A stretch of DNA of 64,000 nt from Anaerolinea thermophila (GCF_020723905.1 NZ_DYHZ01000001.1:578484-642483); one strand, 5' to 3'. Shown: positions 23,575-32,393, counted from the first letter of the stretch. Translations and numbers: made by a program. The notes: generated by a model from the letters alone, not told the origin.

Positions 23575-25062
23575 ATGCCTGCCCCCACTCTCCCCAGCGA
23601 TGAACGCGACGCGGCGCGATGGGTTGCCGTGGTGGTGGGCGTGCTGATTTTTTTAATGGCGGCGCGCACCCCGCTGGATAGCGACCTGTGGTGGCATTTG
23701 CGCACCGGCGAAGAAACCCTGCAAAGCGGAAAGCCTGTTCTCACCGATATATTTTCCTTCACCCGTTACGGAAGCCCGTGGATCAATCACTCGTGGCTGG
23801 GACAGGTGGTGCTGGCAGGGCTGTACCGGCTGGGCGGCTACACCGCCCTCACTGTACTGGTGGCTGGACTGGCTACTTTAAGTTTGATGCTGGTGTACCG
23901 GCAGATGAGCGCCCCGCCGTTGTGGCGGGCAGTCGTGGTCATTCTTGCCGGGCTGGTGTGTGCCCCGCTGTGGACTGCCCGTCCGCAGTTGTTCTCGCTG
24001 GCGTTGTTTGCCCTGCTGCTCGTCCTCCTGCCGGCATTCCGCACCGAACGGCTTTCCCCTTACCTCGTCCTGCCGCCCCTGTTTGCGGTGTGGTCGAATC
24101 TGCACGGCGGCTATGCGCTGGGTTTTTTGCTTTTAGGCGCCACACTTGCCGGTCAGGTGATGGACCGCTGGCTTACCCCCGAACACGCCCCTTCATGGCG
24201 CGGGATCGCCCGTCTGGCGGGAGCCAGTGCGCTGGGATTTCTGGCAGTGGCGCTCAACCCCAACGGCATCAACATGTGGAAAATCCCGTTTCAGACGGTG
24301 GGCGTGCAAATCCTGCGGCAAGCCATCTCCGAATGGGCTTCGCCGGATTTCCATGACCTGACTCAACAACCCTTCCTGTGGATGCTGGCGGGCATCCTGC
24401 TGACGCTGGGTATTTCCAGACAACGGCGCCCCGCCGAAACGCTTCTGCCTGTACTGCTCTTTACCGCCATGGGGCTGATGGCGCGGCGCAATTTTGCCCC
24501 ATTTGCGCTGGCGGCGGCGCCCCTGCTTGCCTCTGCGGGGTGGGAAGCCCTGCAAACTGCCTTTGCCCCACTCTCACCTCATCTCAAGCGGTACTCGGGG
24601 GCGTCGCGCCCTGTGCGGGCATCACTCCGGCGGAGCATTAACCTGACCAGCGTGGGACTGCTGGCATTTGCCGCCTTTCTCAAAGCCGGGCTGGTCAGCC
24701 ACCCGGCGCTGGTCGAGGGCGCAATCCGTCAGTATTATCCGGCAGACGCCGTGGCATGGATGGAACAGCATCACCCCACCGGGAATCTCTTCAACGAATA
24801 CGCCTGGGGCGGTTACCTGATCTGGCGCCTGCCGCAGGTTCCCGTCTTTGTGGATGGGCGCACAGATTTATACGGCGATGACCTGCTGAAAGAATGGCTG
24901 ACTCTCGTCAATGCCGGAGAGGACTGGCAAAACCTGCTGGAAAAGCATGGCATCCGTCTGGCGCTGATCTCTCCCGATGCACCGCTGAGGCACGCCCTGA
25001 AACAGGCAGGCTGGCAGGAGCAGTATGCCGACCCGATTGCGGTGATTCTGGCAAAGCCCTAA
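23575..25062 (+). CDS. Polytopic membrane protein, GT-C glycosyltransferase-like
   Basis: A 495-residue protein with about ten membrane helices. The first extracytoplasmic loop carries DSDLWWHLRTGEETL and FSFTRYGSPWINHSWLGQ, a conserved block of a large family of uncharacterised bacterial membrane proteins; the acidic D-x-D near the end of helix 1 is typical of GT-C lipid-sugar-using enzymes. The C-terminal soluble part (AVAWMEQHHPTGNLFNEYAWGGYLIWRLPQVPVFVDGRTDLYG) is also a recurrent block of that family. No ribosome binding site is obvious. Its stop overlaps the stop of the convergent hydrolase gene by four bases. Confidence 0.82.
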   Translation: MPAPTLPSDERDAARWVAVVVGVLIFLMAARTPLDSDLWWHLRTGEETLQSGKPVLTDIFSFTRYGSPWINHSWLGQVVLAGLYRLGGYTALTVLVAGLATLSLMLVYRQMSAPPLWRAVVVILAGLVCAPLWTARPQLFSLALFALLLVLLPAFRTERLSPYLVLPPLFAVWSNLHGGYALGFLLLGATLAGQVMDRWLTPEHAPSWRGIARLAGASALGFLAVALNPNGINMWKIPFQTVGVQILRQAISEWASPDFHDLTQQPFLWMLAGILLTLGISRQRRPAETLLPVLLFTAMGLMARRNFAPFALAAAPLLASAGWEALQTAFAPLSPHLKRYSGASRPVRASLRRSINLTSVGLLAFAAFLKAGLVSHPALVEGAIRQYYPADAVAWMEQHHPTGNLFNEYAWGGYLIWRLPQVPVFVDGRTDLYGDDLLKEWLTLVNAGEDWQNLLEKHGIRLALISPDAPLRHALKQAGWQEQYADPIAVILAKP

Positions 25063-27065
25063 ATGCCAGCAAACAGCATCCCCCACCATGCCAGCACCCC
25101 CAGCGCCGCCAGTGCAGAGATCGCCAGCAGGACGAAATACCCCCTGGTCCACCATCGCCAGCGCCGCCATGCCACCGGGATGAAACCCACCAGAGCGAGG
25201 CTCACACCCAGCATCAGCAAAGGAATCAGGAAAATCGGACGCGCCGTGTCGGGCATCCCCAGCAGGATGAGGGGGTTGTTATTCGACACCAGAACGCCCA
25301 GCGCCACCACCAGACCCGCCAGGAAAAGCCAGAGCAACGCGCCACTCATCAATCCCGAAGCCGTTGCCAGATAGTGGGAGAGCGGCGCCACCCCTGCCGG
25401 GATACTGCGCAAACGGCGAATCAGCCACCCCAGCGGATACACCACCCACAGTGTAAGCAGGAACACCGCCGCTGTCCCCAGAATGAGTGCGGGAAGCAGC
25501 AGGCGCTGATCCAGATTGAGCAGATTTGAGATCACCGGAAGGGAAATGTACTCTCGCGGGGTGACAAAATCCATGCGCTGATTCGCCAGACAGGACGCAT
25601 CCGGCTCTCGATCGGGGTCTTTCACAAATTCCAGCATGATCTGATTGGCACAGTCATTGGAGGAAAACGCGCCGTGCCCGGTATTGGGAAAGGTGAAGGA
25701 ATAAACACGGCGCAAATACTTTGCAACCATCTCGCCATACTCCGGCGGGGTGATGGGGTCAAAACGACCGTTAAAAATCAGAGTAGGAATATCACTGCTC
25801 ACCGGCTCTTCCGCCTCACTGCCCAGCGGAGACACCCCCCAGTCCTGACACAGTTTCAGGAAAGCGCGGTTAGACACATCCACATCCTTGCGCAGTTCCG
25901 GACGGATGCGGCTGTAATCGTAGCGGTTCAAATCTGCCCGACCGTCTTCAGAACAAACCACCGAATGGTACATGCCATACGCCATAGTACGGTCAAAGAC
26001 AAGAATGGAGAAGATGCGCTCCACCAGCCCGTAATGGCCCTGTTCGGTTTCTCGGATCATCGCCGGCAGAATGGGCAACAGTTCGGTGGCATAAAGCGTC
26101 TGGAAGAGCAGTGAAATCATGCTGTCGCCATCCAGCAATGCGGGATAGGACTGCATGGATTGATCGTCTTTGAGGATGATGGTAACCGGTTGTTTTTCCA
26201 GACGCTCCACCAGATCGAAGAAGCGCTTTTCCAGATCGGGATAACCCTGCTGACATTCCGGATCACTGGCACAGGCGTTGAAAAATTCATTAAAGGCGCG
26301 GTCCTGCGAAAACGGCGCTTCCAGGTTGAAGTTGCCCTGCAATGGCACCACCGCGTCAAGGATGACACTGCGCAGGGCTTCAGGATGCTCGCGCATGAGG
26401 TGCTGTGCCAGCAGAGTGCCGTAAGAAACCCCGTAGAAGTGAATCTTCTCGTACCCCAGCGCCTCGCGCAGGGCATTGACATCGTGAGCGTTTTCAACGC
26501 TGTTATAGGCGGAGAGGTTCACTCCCTCGCGGGTTAAGCGTTCCCGGCAAGCCATTGCCGACTCATAGTAGCGCTTTTCGGATTCCTCGGCTGTTACATC
26601 AACCGGCAACAGGTCAATACCTTCCTGAAAAATTTCCTCACAAAAGAGGAACGGCTGAGAGTACAGCGTCCCGCGCTGATCAAAGAGGATCAGAGTAAAA
26701 TGCTCCCGCAAAGGGCTTTCGGGTAAAACCTGAGTGTAATAATCAATGGTCGATCCACCCGGACCGCCCTGCGCAAACACAATGGGATCCGGCTCCGGGG
26801 TCCCAGTCGGATGGAAAATCACCACCGCAAGGCGCAGGGTGTTGCCCTGAGGGTCTTCATAGCGCTCCGGCACAATCAGCCACCCGCAGGTGAGATCCGT
26901 CCCTGCAACCATTCCCGGCGGCACCGGCATAGGACAATCCCCGCTCTCAAAGCGGGGCACCTGCTCCCCGCCGGGCGCGGGAGCCTGCGCCTGCACCGGA
27001 AGTACCAACGCCGGCACCACTAACGCAATGAAAACAACCCATAATGCCCTTCGCCAAATGTTCAT
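25059..27065 (-). CDS. Secreted alpha/beta hydrolase with C-terminal membrane anchor (TAP/prolyl aminopeptidase-like)
   Basis: A 668-residue protein. Signal peptide WRRALWVVFIALVVPALVLPVQAQA, then an alpha/beta-hydrolase of the tripeptidyl-aminopeptidase type: oxyanion FAQGGPGGSTIDYY, nucleophile Ser in FYGVSYGTLLAQ, Asp in FNGRFDPITPPEYG and His in FPNTGHGAFSSNDC. The C-terminal 150 residues hold four hydrophobic segments (LLPALILGTAAVFLLTLWVV, LLWLFLAGLVVALGVLV, IFLIPLLMLGVSLALVGFI, YFVLLAISALAALGVLAWW), which would hold the catalytic domain on the outer face. Start ATG at 27065 follows GGAGGAAAA. Divergent from fur, sharing a 148-base region with its operators. Likely releases N-terminal residues from peptides. 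Confidence 0.9.
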   Translation of the reverse strand: MNIWRRALWVVFIALVVPALVLPVQAQAPAPGGEQVPRFESGDCPMPVPPGMVAGTDLTCGWLIVPERYEDPQGNTLRLAVVIFHPTGTPEPDPIVFAQGGPGGSTIDYYTQVLPESPLREHFTLILFDQRGTLYSQPFLFCEEIFQEGIDLLPVDVTAEESEKRYYESAMACRERLTREGVNLSAYNSVENAHDVNALREALGYEKIHFYGVSYGTLLAQHLMREHPEALRSVILDAVVPLQGNFNLEAPFSQDRAFNEFFNACASDPECQQGYPDLEKRFFDLVERLEKQPVTIILKDDQSMQSYPALLDGDSMISLLFQTLYATELLPILPAMIRETEQGHYGLVERIFSILVFDRTMAYGMYHSVVCSEDGRADLNRYDYSRIRPELRKDVDVSNRAFLKLCQDWGVSPLGSEAEEPVSSDIPTLIFNGRFDPITPPEYGEMVAKYLRRVYSFTFPNTGHGAFSSNDCANQIMLEFVKDPDREPDASCLANQRMDFVTPREYISLPVISNLLNLDQRLLLPALILGTAAVFLLTLWVVYPLGWLIRRLRSIPAGVAPLSHYLATASGLMSGALLWLFLAGLVVALGVLVSNNNPLILLGMPDTARPIFLIPLLMLGVSLALVGFIPVAWRRWRWWTRGYFVLLAISALAALGVLAWWGMLFAGI

Positions 27066-27156
27066 TTTTCCTCCGATTTTGTGACAATTATACCTTCTTG
27101 CCATGACAGGAAACACTTACCAGACCCGAAATCAGGAGTAAAATATCTCTAATTGA

Positions 27157-27196
27157 TGCAAATTGTTTGCAATAATTTATTGCAAAACATTTGCAA
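27157..27196 (+). promoter_or_regulatory. Three interlocked inverted repeats: likely Fur-family autoregulatory operator
   Basis: Three dyads share half-sites of TTGCAA: TGCAAA-TTG-TTTGCA (27157-27171), TTGCAATA-ATT-TATTGCAA (27167-27185) and TTGCAAA-ACA-TTTGCAA (27180-27196). Their centres are exactly 12 bases apart (27164, 27176, 27188). They lie 18 bases upstream of the Fur-family start and between it and the divergent hydrolase gene, so the Fur protein probably binds here and regulates fur-feoBA, and perhaps the hydrolase. Confidence 0.8.
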
Positions 27197-27213
27197 TAGA
27201 CAGGAAACAGGCT

Positions 27214-27711
27214 ATGGACACACTCGTTCAACAGGTTGCCACGCGATTGCGCGACGAAGGCGGAAGAATGACCAGCCAGCGCCGCCTGATTCTGCAGGCG
27301 CTGGAAGAACTGGGCGGTCACCCCACCGCCGAGGAGATTTTCCGGCATGTCTCCCGACAGTCACCGGGAATTAATCTTTCGACGGTGTACCGCACGCTCA
27401 ACTGGCTGGAAGAAAACGGCTTTATTGCGCCGCGCTGGTTTGAGGAAGAACGCCGTCGGGAACGCTTTGAGCCGGCAGTGCAGATAGCCCGCTCCCACCA
27501 TCCCACCCCGTTCCACTTTCGCTGTCGCTCATGCAACCGCATTCTGGAATTTGCAGACCCGCGGATGGAAGAAATTGTGGCGCAATTCGAGCGGCGCAGC
27601 GGTGCGCGAGTAAAAGACGTGGAATTGACCCTGTACGGGTTGTGTCAGACCTGTGCAAAAACAGAGTCTCTTTCTGGAACTTCACCTCATCACGAAGGGT
27701 TTATCAGGTAA
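27214..27711 (+). CDS. fur: Fur-family metal-responsive repressor
   Basis: A 165-residue protein. The winged helix is clear (MTSQRRLILQALEELGGHPTAEEIFRHV, INLSTVYRTLNWLEENGFI). The dimerisation domain has HHPTPFHFRCRSCNRILEF with the structural zinc pair CxxC, matched by a second CxxC in LYGLCQTCAK. His residues for the regulatory site are in the HFRC and HH segments. Start ATG at 27214 follows CAGGAAACAG; an in-frame ATG at 27163 lies inside the operators and lacks a ribosome binding site. Five bases separate it from feoB, so it most likely senses Fe(II), although Zur or PerR specificity cannot be excluded by sequence. Confidence 0.92.
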   Translation: MDTLVQQVATRLRDEGGRMTSQRRLILQALEELGGHPTAEEIFRHVSRQSPGINLSTVYRTLNWLEENGFIAPRWFEEERRRERFEPAVQIARSHHPTPFHFRCRSCNRILEFADPRMEEIVAQFERRSGARVKDVELTLYGLCQTCAKTESLSGTSPHHEGFIR

Positions 27712-27716
27712 TCGCT

Positions 27717-29693
27717 ATGGAACATTGCCAACCCAGTTCTGCTATACCGGTTACACCCTCAGGGAACACCATTGCGCTGGTCGGGAATCCCAATGTGGGC
27801 AAATCGGTGCTTTTTCACCGCCTGACCGGGCAGTACGTCATCGTATCCAACTATCCGGGCACAACCGTTGAAATCACCCAGGGCGCTCTGCGGGAGTTGC
27901 CCGGCGTGATGGTGCTGGACACACCCGGCATCGTCAGTTTTCCCGCCCAGAGCGAGGACGAAGCCGTTACAGCGCGTGTCCTGCTTAACGAGCCTTTGCG
28001 GGCGGTGCTTCAGGTGGGCGATGCCAAGAACCTGCGCCGCACCCTGCACCTGGCGGTGCAGTTAGCCGAGATGCGCCGTCCGCAGGTGCTGGCGCTGAAC
28101 ATGATGGACGAAGCCCGGCAACGCGGTTTGAAACTGGAGTGCGCTCACCTTGCGGATGCGCTGGGCATTCCGGTGGTGAGCACGGTTGCCACACAGGGAA
28201 AAGGCATGGACGATTTGCTCGCCGCCGTCCAGCATGCTGCCATTTCCCCCCTGCAACTGGAATACCCCCCCGCCATTGAGCAGTTTCTCAAACAGGCTGA
28301 AGGGCTGTTTCCCCCCGCTTATATTGCTCCGCGCGCGCTGGGCTTGCTCTTCCTGAGCGAAGACCCGGCTGTGGAAGCCTGGTTGAGTGAAAAAGCCGCG
28401 CCAGAGACGATCGAAACCCTGCGGCGTCTGCGACGCGAGACGGCAGAAACCCTGGGAGATACCCCTTTCAGCGTGATTCTGCAAACCCGCGAAGCCTTTA
28501 TCGCTCAGGTGGCAGAACGCGCCCTGCAGATCAGTGAAGAACAGACGTTCAGCCTCGCCATGGAACTGAGCCATTTGAGCACACATCCCCTGTGGGGCAT
28601 TCCGGTACTGGCGCTGATTCTGTACGCCATGTACTGGTTTGTGGGCGTGTTCGGTGCGGGCACGCTGGTAGGCTTGCTGGAAGAAAACCTGTTCGGCAAC
28701 ATCATCAACCCGTGGGTGGTCGAACACATTCAGCGCTGGATCCCGTGGCAATTTTTGAGCGATTTGCTGGTGGGCGAGTACGGGCTGTGGACGATGGGCG
28801 TGACCTATGCCTTTGCCCTGCTCCTGCCGGTGGTCACCACCTTCTTCATCGCTTTTGGCATTCTGGAAGATTCGGGATACCTGCCGCGCATGGCAGTACT
28901 GAGTAACCGTTTCTTCAGCCGCATGGGATTGAACGGGCAAGCCGTCCTGCCGATGATTCTCGGGCTGGGCTGTGTCACCATGGCAACCATGACCACCCGC
29001 ATCCTGCCCACGCGAAGAGAACGGGTGCTGGCGACCATCCTGCTGGCACTTGCCATCCCCTGCTCGGCGCAGTTGGGCGTGGTGATGGGCATGCTCGCCA
29101 ATGTGTCCTTCAGCGCGGCGCTTATCTGGACGGGCATCATCCTGCTGGTGCTGATGGCAGTGGGCTGGCTTGCCGCCCGCCTGATGCCCGGAGAACGCAA
29201 CCCGCTGGTGATCGAACTGCCGCCCCTGCGCTTCCCGGTATTGAGCAACGTGCTGGTGAAGACCGCCGCGCGGCTGGAGTGGTACATCAAAGAAGCCGTG
29301 CCGCTCTTCCTGCTGGGCACTCTGCTGCTGTTTGTGCTGGATAAAGCCCATTTGCTCCCCGCCATCATTCACGGGCTGGAGCCCATCGTCACGGGCTGGC
29401 TGGGCTTGCCGCCTCAGGCTGCCGCATCCTTCCTGCTGGGATTGATGCGCCGCGACTTTGCCGCCACCGAACTCTTTATGATGCAATCTCAGGGCTTGCT
29501 GAACCCCGTTCAGACGGTGGTGTCAATCGTTACCATCACGCTCTTTGTGCCCTGCATTGCCAGCATCTTCATGCTGTTCAAAGAACGCGGCACCAGAATC
29601 ACGCTGGGCATTCTGGCATTCGTCTTCCCCTTCGCCATTCTGGTCGGTGGGTTACTGTACCGTTTGCTGTTACTGGCAGGCTGGAATGGATAA
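27717..29693 (+). CDS. feoB: Ferrous iron transporter FeoB
   Basis: A 658-residue Fe(II) transporter. The N-terminal G domain has G1 ALVGNPNVGKS, G2-region SNYPGTTVEI, G3 VMVLDTPG and G4 LNMMDEA. After a helical spacer, about ten membrane helices form the core with the paired gate blocks (FALLLPVVTTFFIAFGILEDSGYLPR with NRFFSRMGLNGQAVLPMILGLGC, where Cys lines the path, and SFLLGLMRRDFAATELF in the second half). Translation is likely coupled to fur, five bases upstream. The longer upstream frame overlaps fur and is ignored. Operon order is fur-feoB-Cys-rich-feoA, an uncommon order since feoA usually precedes feoB. Confidence 0.96.
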   Translation: MEHCQPSSAIPVTPSGNTIALVGNPNVGKSVLFHRLTGQYVIVSNYPGTTVEITQGALRELPGVMVLDTPGIVSFPAQSEDEAVTARVLLNEPLRAVLQVGDAKNLRRTLHLAVQLAEMRRPQVLALNMMDEARQRGLKLECAHLADALGIPVVSTVATQGKGMDDLLAAVQHAAISPLQLEYPPAIEQFLKQAEGLFPPAYIAPRALGLLFLSEDPAVEAWLSEKAAPETIETLRRLRRETAETLGDTPFSVILQTREAFIAQVAERALQISEEQTFSLAMELSHLSTHPLWGIPVLALILYAMYWFVGVFGAGTLVGLLEENLFGNIINPWVVEHIQRWIPWQFLSDLLVGEYGLWTMGVTYAFALLLPVVTTFFIAFGILEDSGYLPRMAVLSNRFFSRMGLNGQAVLPMILGLGCVTMATMTTRILPTRRERVLATILLALAIPCSAQLGVVMGMLANVSFSAALIWTGIILLVLMAVGWLAARLMPGERNPLVIELPPLRFPVLSNVLVKTAARLEWYIKEAVPLFLLGTLLLFVLDKAHLLPAIIHGLEPIVTGWLGLPPQAAASFLLGLMRRDFAATELFMMQSQGLLNPVQTVVSIVTITLFVPCIASIFMLFKERGTRITLGILAFVFPFAILVGGLLYRLLLLAGWNG

Positions 29694-29919
29694 TTCACAC
29701 TGGATCACCTGCTCGGTTTGCGGATTTCGCTTCTCACCGGAGGAACATCCGGGCTGTGCCGCCTGCCCTCTGCACGAGGGATGCCAGACGGTTTGCTGTC
29801 CCAACTGCGGCACCAGCCAGATCAATCCCGAACGTTCCAGTCTGGCACGTTTCATTAAAAACCTCATCACCAAAAAGGAGCATCATGCCTCGTCATCCGC
29901 TTCTTCAACCCAATCATAG
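29686..29919 (+). CDS. Small cysteine-rich (zinc-ribbon-like) protein of the feo operon
   Basis: A 77-residue protein starting inside the last codons of feoB (eight-base overlap) and ending 35 bases into feoA. Eight cysteines in the first 45 residues are arranged CSVC, CAACPLHEGC and CCPNC, consistent with a zinc ribbon or a small metal-binding knuckle; the C-terminal half is basic and Ser-rich (RSSLARFIKNLITKKEHH). It is not FeoC by sequence (no winged-helix pattern). Similar Cys-rich small proteins occur next to feo genes in anaerobes, but no function is established from what I can see. Translational overlap on both sides implies a role with FeoB and FeoA. Confidence 0.8.
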   Translation: MDNSHWITCSVCGFRFSPEEHPGCAACPLHEGCQTVCCPNCGTSQINPERSSLARFIKNLITKKEHHASSSASSTQS

Positions 29920-30178
29920 ACGCCACCGTTACCGCCATGGCAATCTCCTGACCCTTGCAGATGTCTTTCCGGGTAAGCGCGCCCTCATTGCCGGGCTGGG
30001 AGACCTGCCAGCCGAGCAAATTCACCGTTTACAGGCATACGGCATCCTTCCGGGGCGGCTGGTGCGCGTGCTGATGAATCGCCCAATGATTATCGTTCAG
30101 GTAGAACAGACCGAACTGGCGCTGGAAGAAAGCATTGCCCGGCAGATTTTCATCGCTCAGGAAAACAACCTGATATAA
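29885..30178 (+). CDS. feoA: FeoA-domain protein
   Basis: A 97-residue SH3-like protein: LLTLADVFPGKRALIAGLGDLPAEQIHRLQAYGILPGRLVRVLMNRPMIIVQVEQTELALEESIARQIFI. The GxxxxRLxxxGilPGxxVxV block and the closing ELALEESIARQI are the FeoA signature. A basic, His/Arg-rich N-terminus (RHPLLQPNHRRHRYRHG) precedes it. Start ATG at 29885 follows AAAAAGGAGCATC and lies inside the Cys-rich gene. FeoA supports FeoB activity at the membrane. Last gene of the fur-feo operon; the next gene begins 33 bases on with its own ribosome binding site. Confidence 0.93.
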   Translation: MPRHPLLQPNHRRHRYRHGNLLTLADVFPGKRALIAGLGDLPAEQIHRLQAYGILPGRLVRVLMNRPMIIVQVEQTELALEESIARQIFIAQENNLI

Positions 30179-30211
30179 TCCACGCAAATCTGTTTGTACG
30201 ACGGAGGCTCC

Positions 30212-31135
30212 ATGCGCTACCGTGTAATGCTCCTGCTTACCCTGCTGATGTTGTTGATTTCGTCATTCCCGGCGCAGGCGCAGGATGAGACCATCCGCTT
30301 CCAGAATGTGGAAGTGCTCCTCTGGCCCGAGTACGACCGCGAGCGCAGTGTGCTGGTCATCTACCGCATCACCCTGGGTGGGGATGTGAAACTGCCCGCC
30401 GAGATCACCCTTCCCATGCCCGCCGCCGCCAGAACCCCGCACGCGGTTGCCGAACAAAACGAAAACGGGCTGTTCAACGTGGAATATACCCTTTCGCCAG
30501 TACAAAACAATATCATCTGGGTGAAGTTGCTGGCAACCGTGCCGCAAATCCATCTGGAATACTACGATCCCACACTGGAGATCAACAACGCCAGCCGTAC
30601 GTACCGTTTTCAATATCTCATGCCCTACCCCACCGATAATCTGGTGCTGGAAATTCAACGACCGCGCACAGCCACAAGCCTGGTTCTTGATCCGCCCGGC
30701 GGGACCTCTCAGCAGGGCACCGATGGGTTGACCTATCACGGCGTGGTGGTGGGCGAGGTCAAAGCCAGCCTGCCGGTGAATTTAAAGATCACCTACCAGA
30801 AGAGCGACGATGAATTAACCCAGCCCAACACCTTTGAGCCGGTTGCGCCTGCCGAGCCCATCAGCGAAACGACTCCCGGAAAACTGCGTGTCACCGAGGT
30901 GATTCCGTGGGCGGTGGGCGGACTGGGACTGATCATGGTCCTCGCCGCAGGCTGGATGTTCCTGAAAGCCCGCAAAGAGAGCGAGACCACGCCGGGGCGA
31001 CGGCATAAACCCGCCGGAACGGTAAAATCAGCGTCCTCAGCGAGCGAAGCCCTGTACTGCCCGCAGTGTGGCAAGCGTGCCGCTCCCGGTGATTTGTTTT
31101 GCCGAGCCTGTGGCACCCGCCTGCCGCGCGGATAA
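30212..31135 (+). CDS. Secreted membrane-anchored protein with C-terminal zinc ribbon
   Basis: A 307-residue protein. Signal peptide YRVMLLLTLLMLLISSFPAQAQA, then a roughly 200-residue beta-rich extracytoplasmic domain (TIRFQNVEVLLWPEYDRERSVLVIYRITLGG; RTYRFQYLMPYPTDNLVLEIQRP; VVVGEVKASLPVNLKITYQ). One membrane helix (WAVGGLGLIMVLAAGWMFL) and a short cytosolic tail end in a zinc ribbon CPQCGKRAAPGDLFCRACG. The extracellular-sensor, helix, ribbon order fits a surface sensor or a membrane-tethered assembly protein. Start at 30212 follows ACGGAGG. It is likely the last gene of the feo transcript or a separate unit ending at the terminator at 31161. Confidence 0.82.
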   Translation: MRYRVMLLLTLLMLLISSFPAQAQDETIRFQNVEVLLWPEYDRERSVLVIYRITLGGDVKLPAEITLPMPAAARTPHAVAEQNENGLFNVEYTLSPVQNNIIWVKLLATVPQIHLEYYDPTLEINNASRTYRFQYLMPYPTDNLVLEIQRPRTATSLVLDPPGGTSQQGTDGLTYHGVVVGEVKASLPVNLKITYQKSDDELTQPNTFEPVAPAEPISETTPGKLRVTEVIPWAVGGLGLIMVLAAGWMFLKARKESETTPGRRHKPAGTVKSASSASEALYCPQCGKRAAPGDLFCRACGTRLPRG

Positions 31136-31160
31136 CGCCGCACCTTCTTTGGAAACGAAA

Positions 31161-31197
31161 AATCCCCGAACCGTTGAATGGTTCGGGGATTTTTTTG
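31161..31197. terminator. Bidirectional intrinsic terminator
   Basis: Perfect 12-bp stem AATCCCCGAACC / GGTTCGGGGATT with a seven-base loop. A T7 run follows on the plus strand and a T5 run on the minus strand, serving both the secreted zinc-ribbon gene and the convergent cytochrome operon. Confidence 0.93.
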
Positions 31198-31207
31198 AGC
31201 AGGTATT

Positions 31208-32389
31208 TTACTTTTCCGGCGCGCCGGACTGAATCCACTCGATGACCTTCTGCAACTCGTCATCGGTAAATTTACCCGGATGTTTGCCGCCCTGAACGGT
31301 CTGCACCAGTAAACTCCCCTGAGCGTCGCCGGGCAGGATTGCCGCGCCGCTCTTACCACCTCTCATCGCGTCCGCATAATTCTTGAGATTCAACCCTCCC
31401 AGCGAGCCATGGCAGGAACCACAACGCGCCACCATGATTTTACCAATGGAACCTTCCCAGGTCAGCGCGCCTGTGGGAGCGGCTTCTGTGGTGGGTTGCG
31501 GTTGCGGCGTCTCCGTGGGCAGAACAGTCGGCAGGGGCGTGGGCGAACGCAGGACAATCACCTGGCTTGCCTCTTCCGGACGGGGAATGGTGGTAATGGA
31601 GGTCTGCTCGAAGGTGATGAAGTAAATCACCCCGGCGGTGAGTGCCAGCCCCACCACGCTGGCAATGGGCACGTAAATGCGCATGCGTTTGCGAATCACC
31701 TCAGGCGCAGGGCGCGGGGGAAGCGCGCCGCGTTCAATCTGTTCCAGTTCGAGGGCATGCTCTTCTTCCATTTCCTCACGGGAGAGAGTGCCTTTGATCA
31801 TGGACCAGTTCCAGTGTTTGATGTGCACGTTGTAAAAGTGCCAGAGGATGATCGCCAGCACCGCCAGAATGGCTTCCGCGCCGTGCGCCGCTTTTGCGGC
31901 AGGAATCACCACGCCGGGCAGGACGCGGCTGGTGGCAATCGGGTTCCAGAGCATGAAGCCGGTAAGCGCCATGATCACCAGTCCCCATACCATTGCCCAG
32001 TACTCCATCTTTTCCATGAAGTTGTAGCGCGGCATTTTGGGGCGCTCTTTGCGCAAACCGATATTGAAAAGGAACCACTGAATGGCATCCTGCGCGTCCT
32101 TGATGCCCGGCAACATGCTGGGCTCGACCCGCAAGACGTACAGTTTATATCCCATCACCACCAGATGATAGATGGCTTGCAGACAGAAGACCGTCGCCGC
32201 CACACGGTGGACAATGCGGATGGACTCAATTCCGCCAAAAGCGGCAATGATCGCCTGTGAGATGTCCGAGAAGAAGAACTTCTGCGGTAAGCCGGTCAGC
32301 GCCAGCAGGGTGAAAGAGAGAATCAGCACAAAGTGCTCAATCCGCTGGGCAATATTAAAGCGTTGATACGTTTTGGTTTGCTCGCTCAT
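31208..32389 (-). CDS. Cytochrome b fused to a c-type cytochrome domain
   Basis: A 393-residue protein. Residues 1-205 carry four or five membrane helices with conserved histidines for b hemes (RFNIAQRIEHFVLILSFTLLALTGLP, IVHRVAATVFCLQAIYHLVVMG, MEYWAMVWGLVIMALTGFMLW, GAEAILAVLAIILWHFYNVH), as in FdhI/thiosulfate-reductase cytochrome b subunits. After a further helix (residues 243-262) and a Pro/Thr-rich linker, the C-terminus is a monoheme cytochrome c with RCGSCH and Met-bearing AMRGG and QTVQGG segments. It starts four bases after the multiheme gene on the same strand. The pair resembles Cbc-type quinol:cytochrome complexes, moving electrons from the menaquinone pool outward. Confidence 0.92.
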   Translation of the reverse strand: MSEQTKTYQRFNIAQRIEHFVLILSFTLLALTGLPQKFFFSDISQAIIAAFGGIESIRIVHRVAATVFCLQAIYHLVVMGYKLYVLRVEPSMLPGIKDAQDAIQWFLFNIGLRKERPKMPRYNFMEKMEYWAMVWGLVIMALTGFMLWNPIATSRVLPGVVIPAAKAAHGAEAILAVLAIILWHFYNVHIKHWNWSMIKGTLSREEMEEEHALELEQIERGALPPRPAPEVIRKRMRIYVPIASVVGLALTAGVIYFITFEQTSITTIPRPEEASQVIVLRSPTPLPTVLPTETPQPQPTTEAAPTGALTWEGSIGKIMVARCGSCHGSLGGLNLKNYADAMRGGKSGAAILPGDAQGSLLVQTVQGGKHPGKFTDDELQKVIEWIQSGAPEK

Positions 32390-32393
32390 CTCT

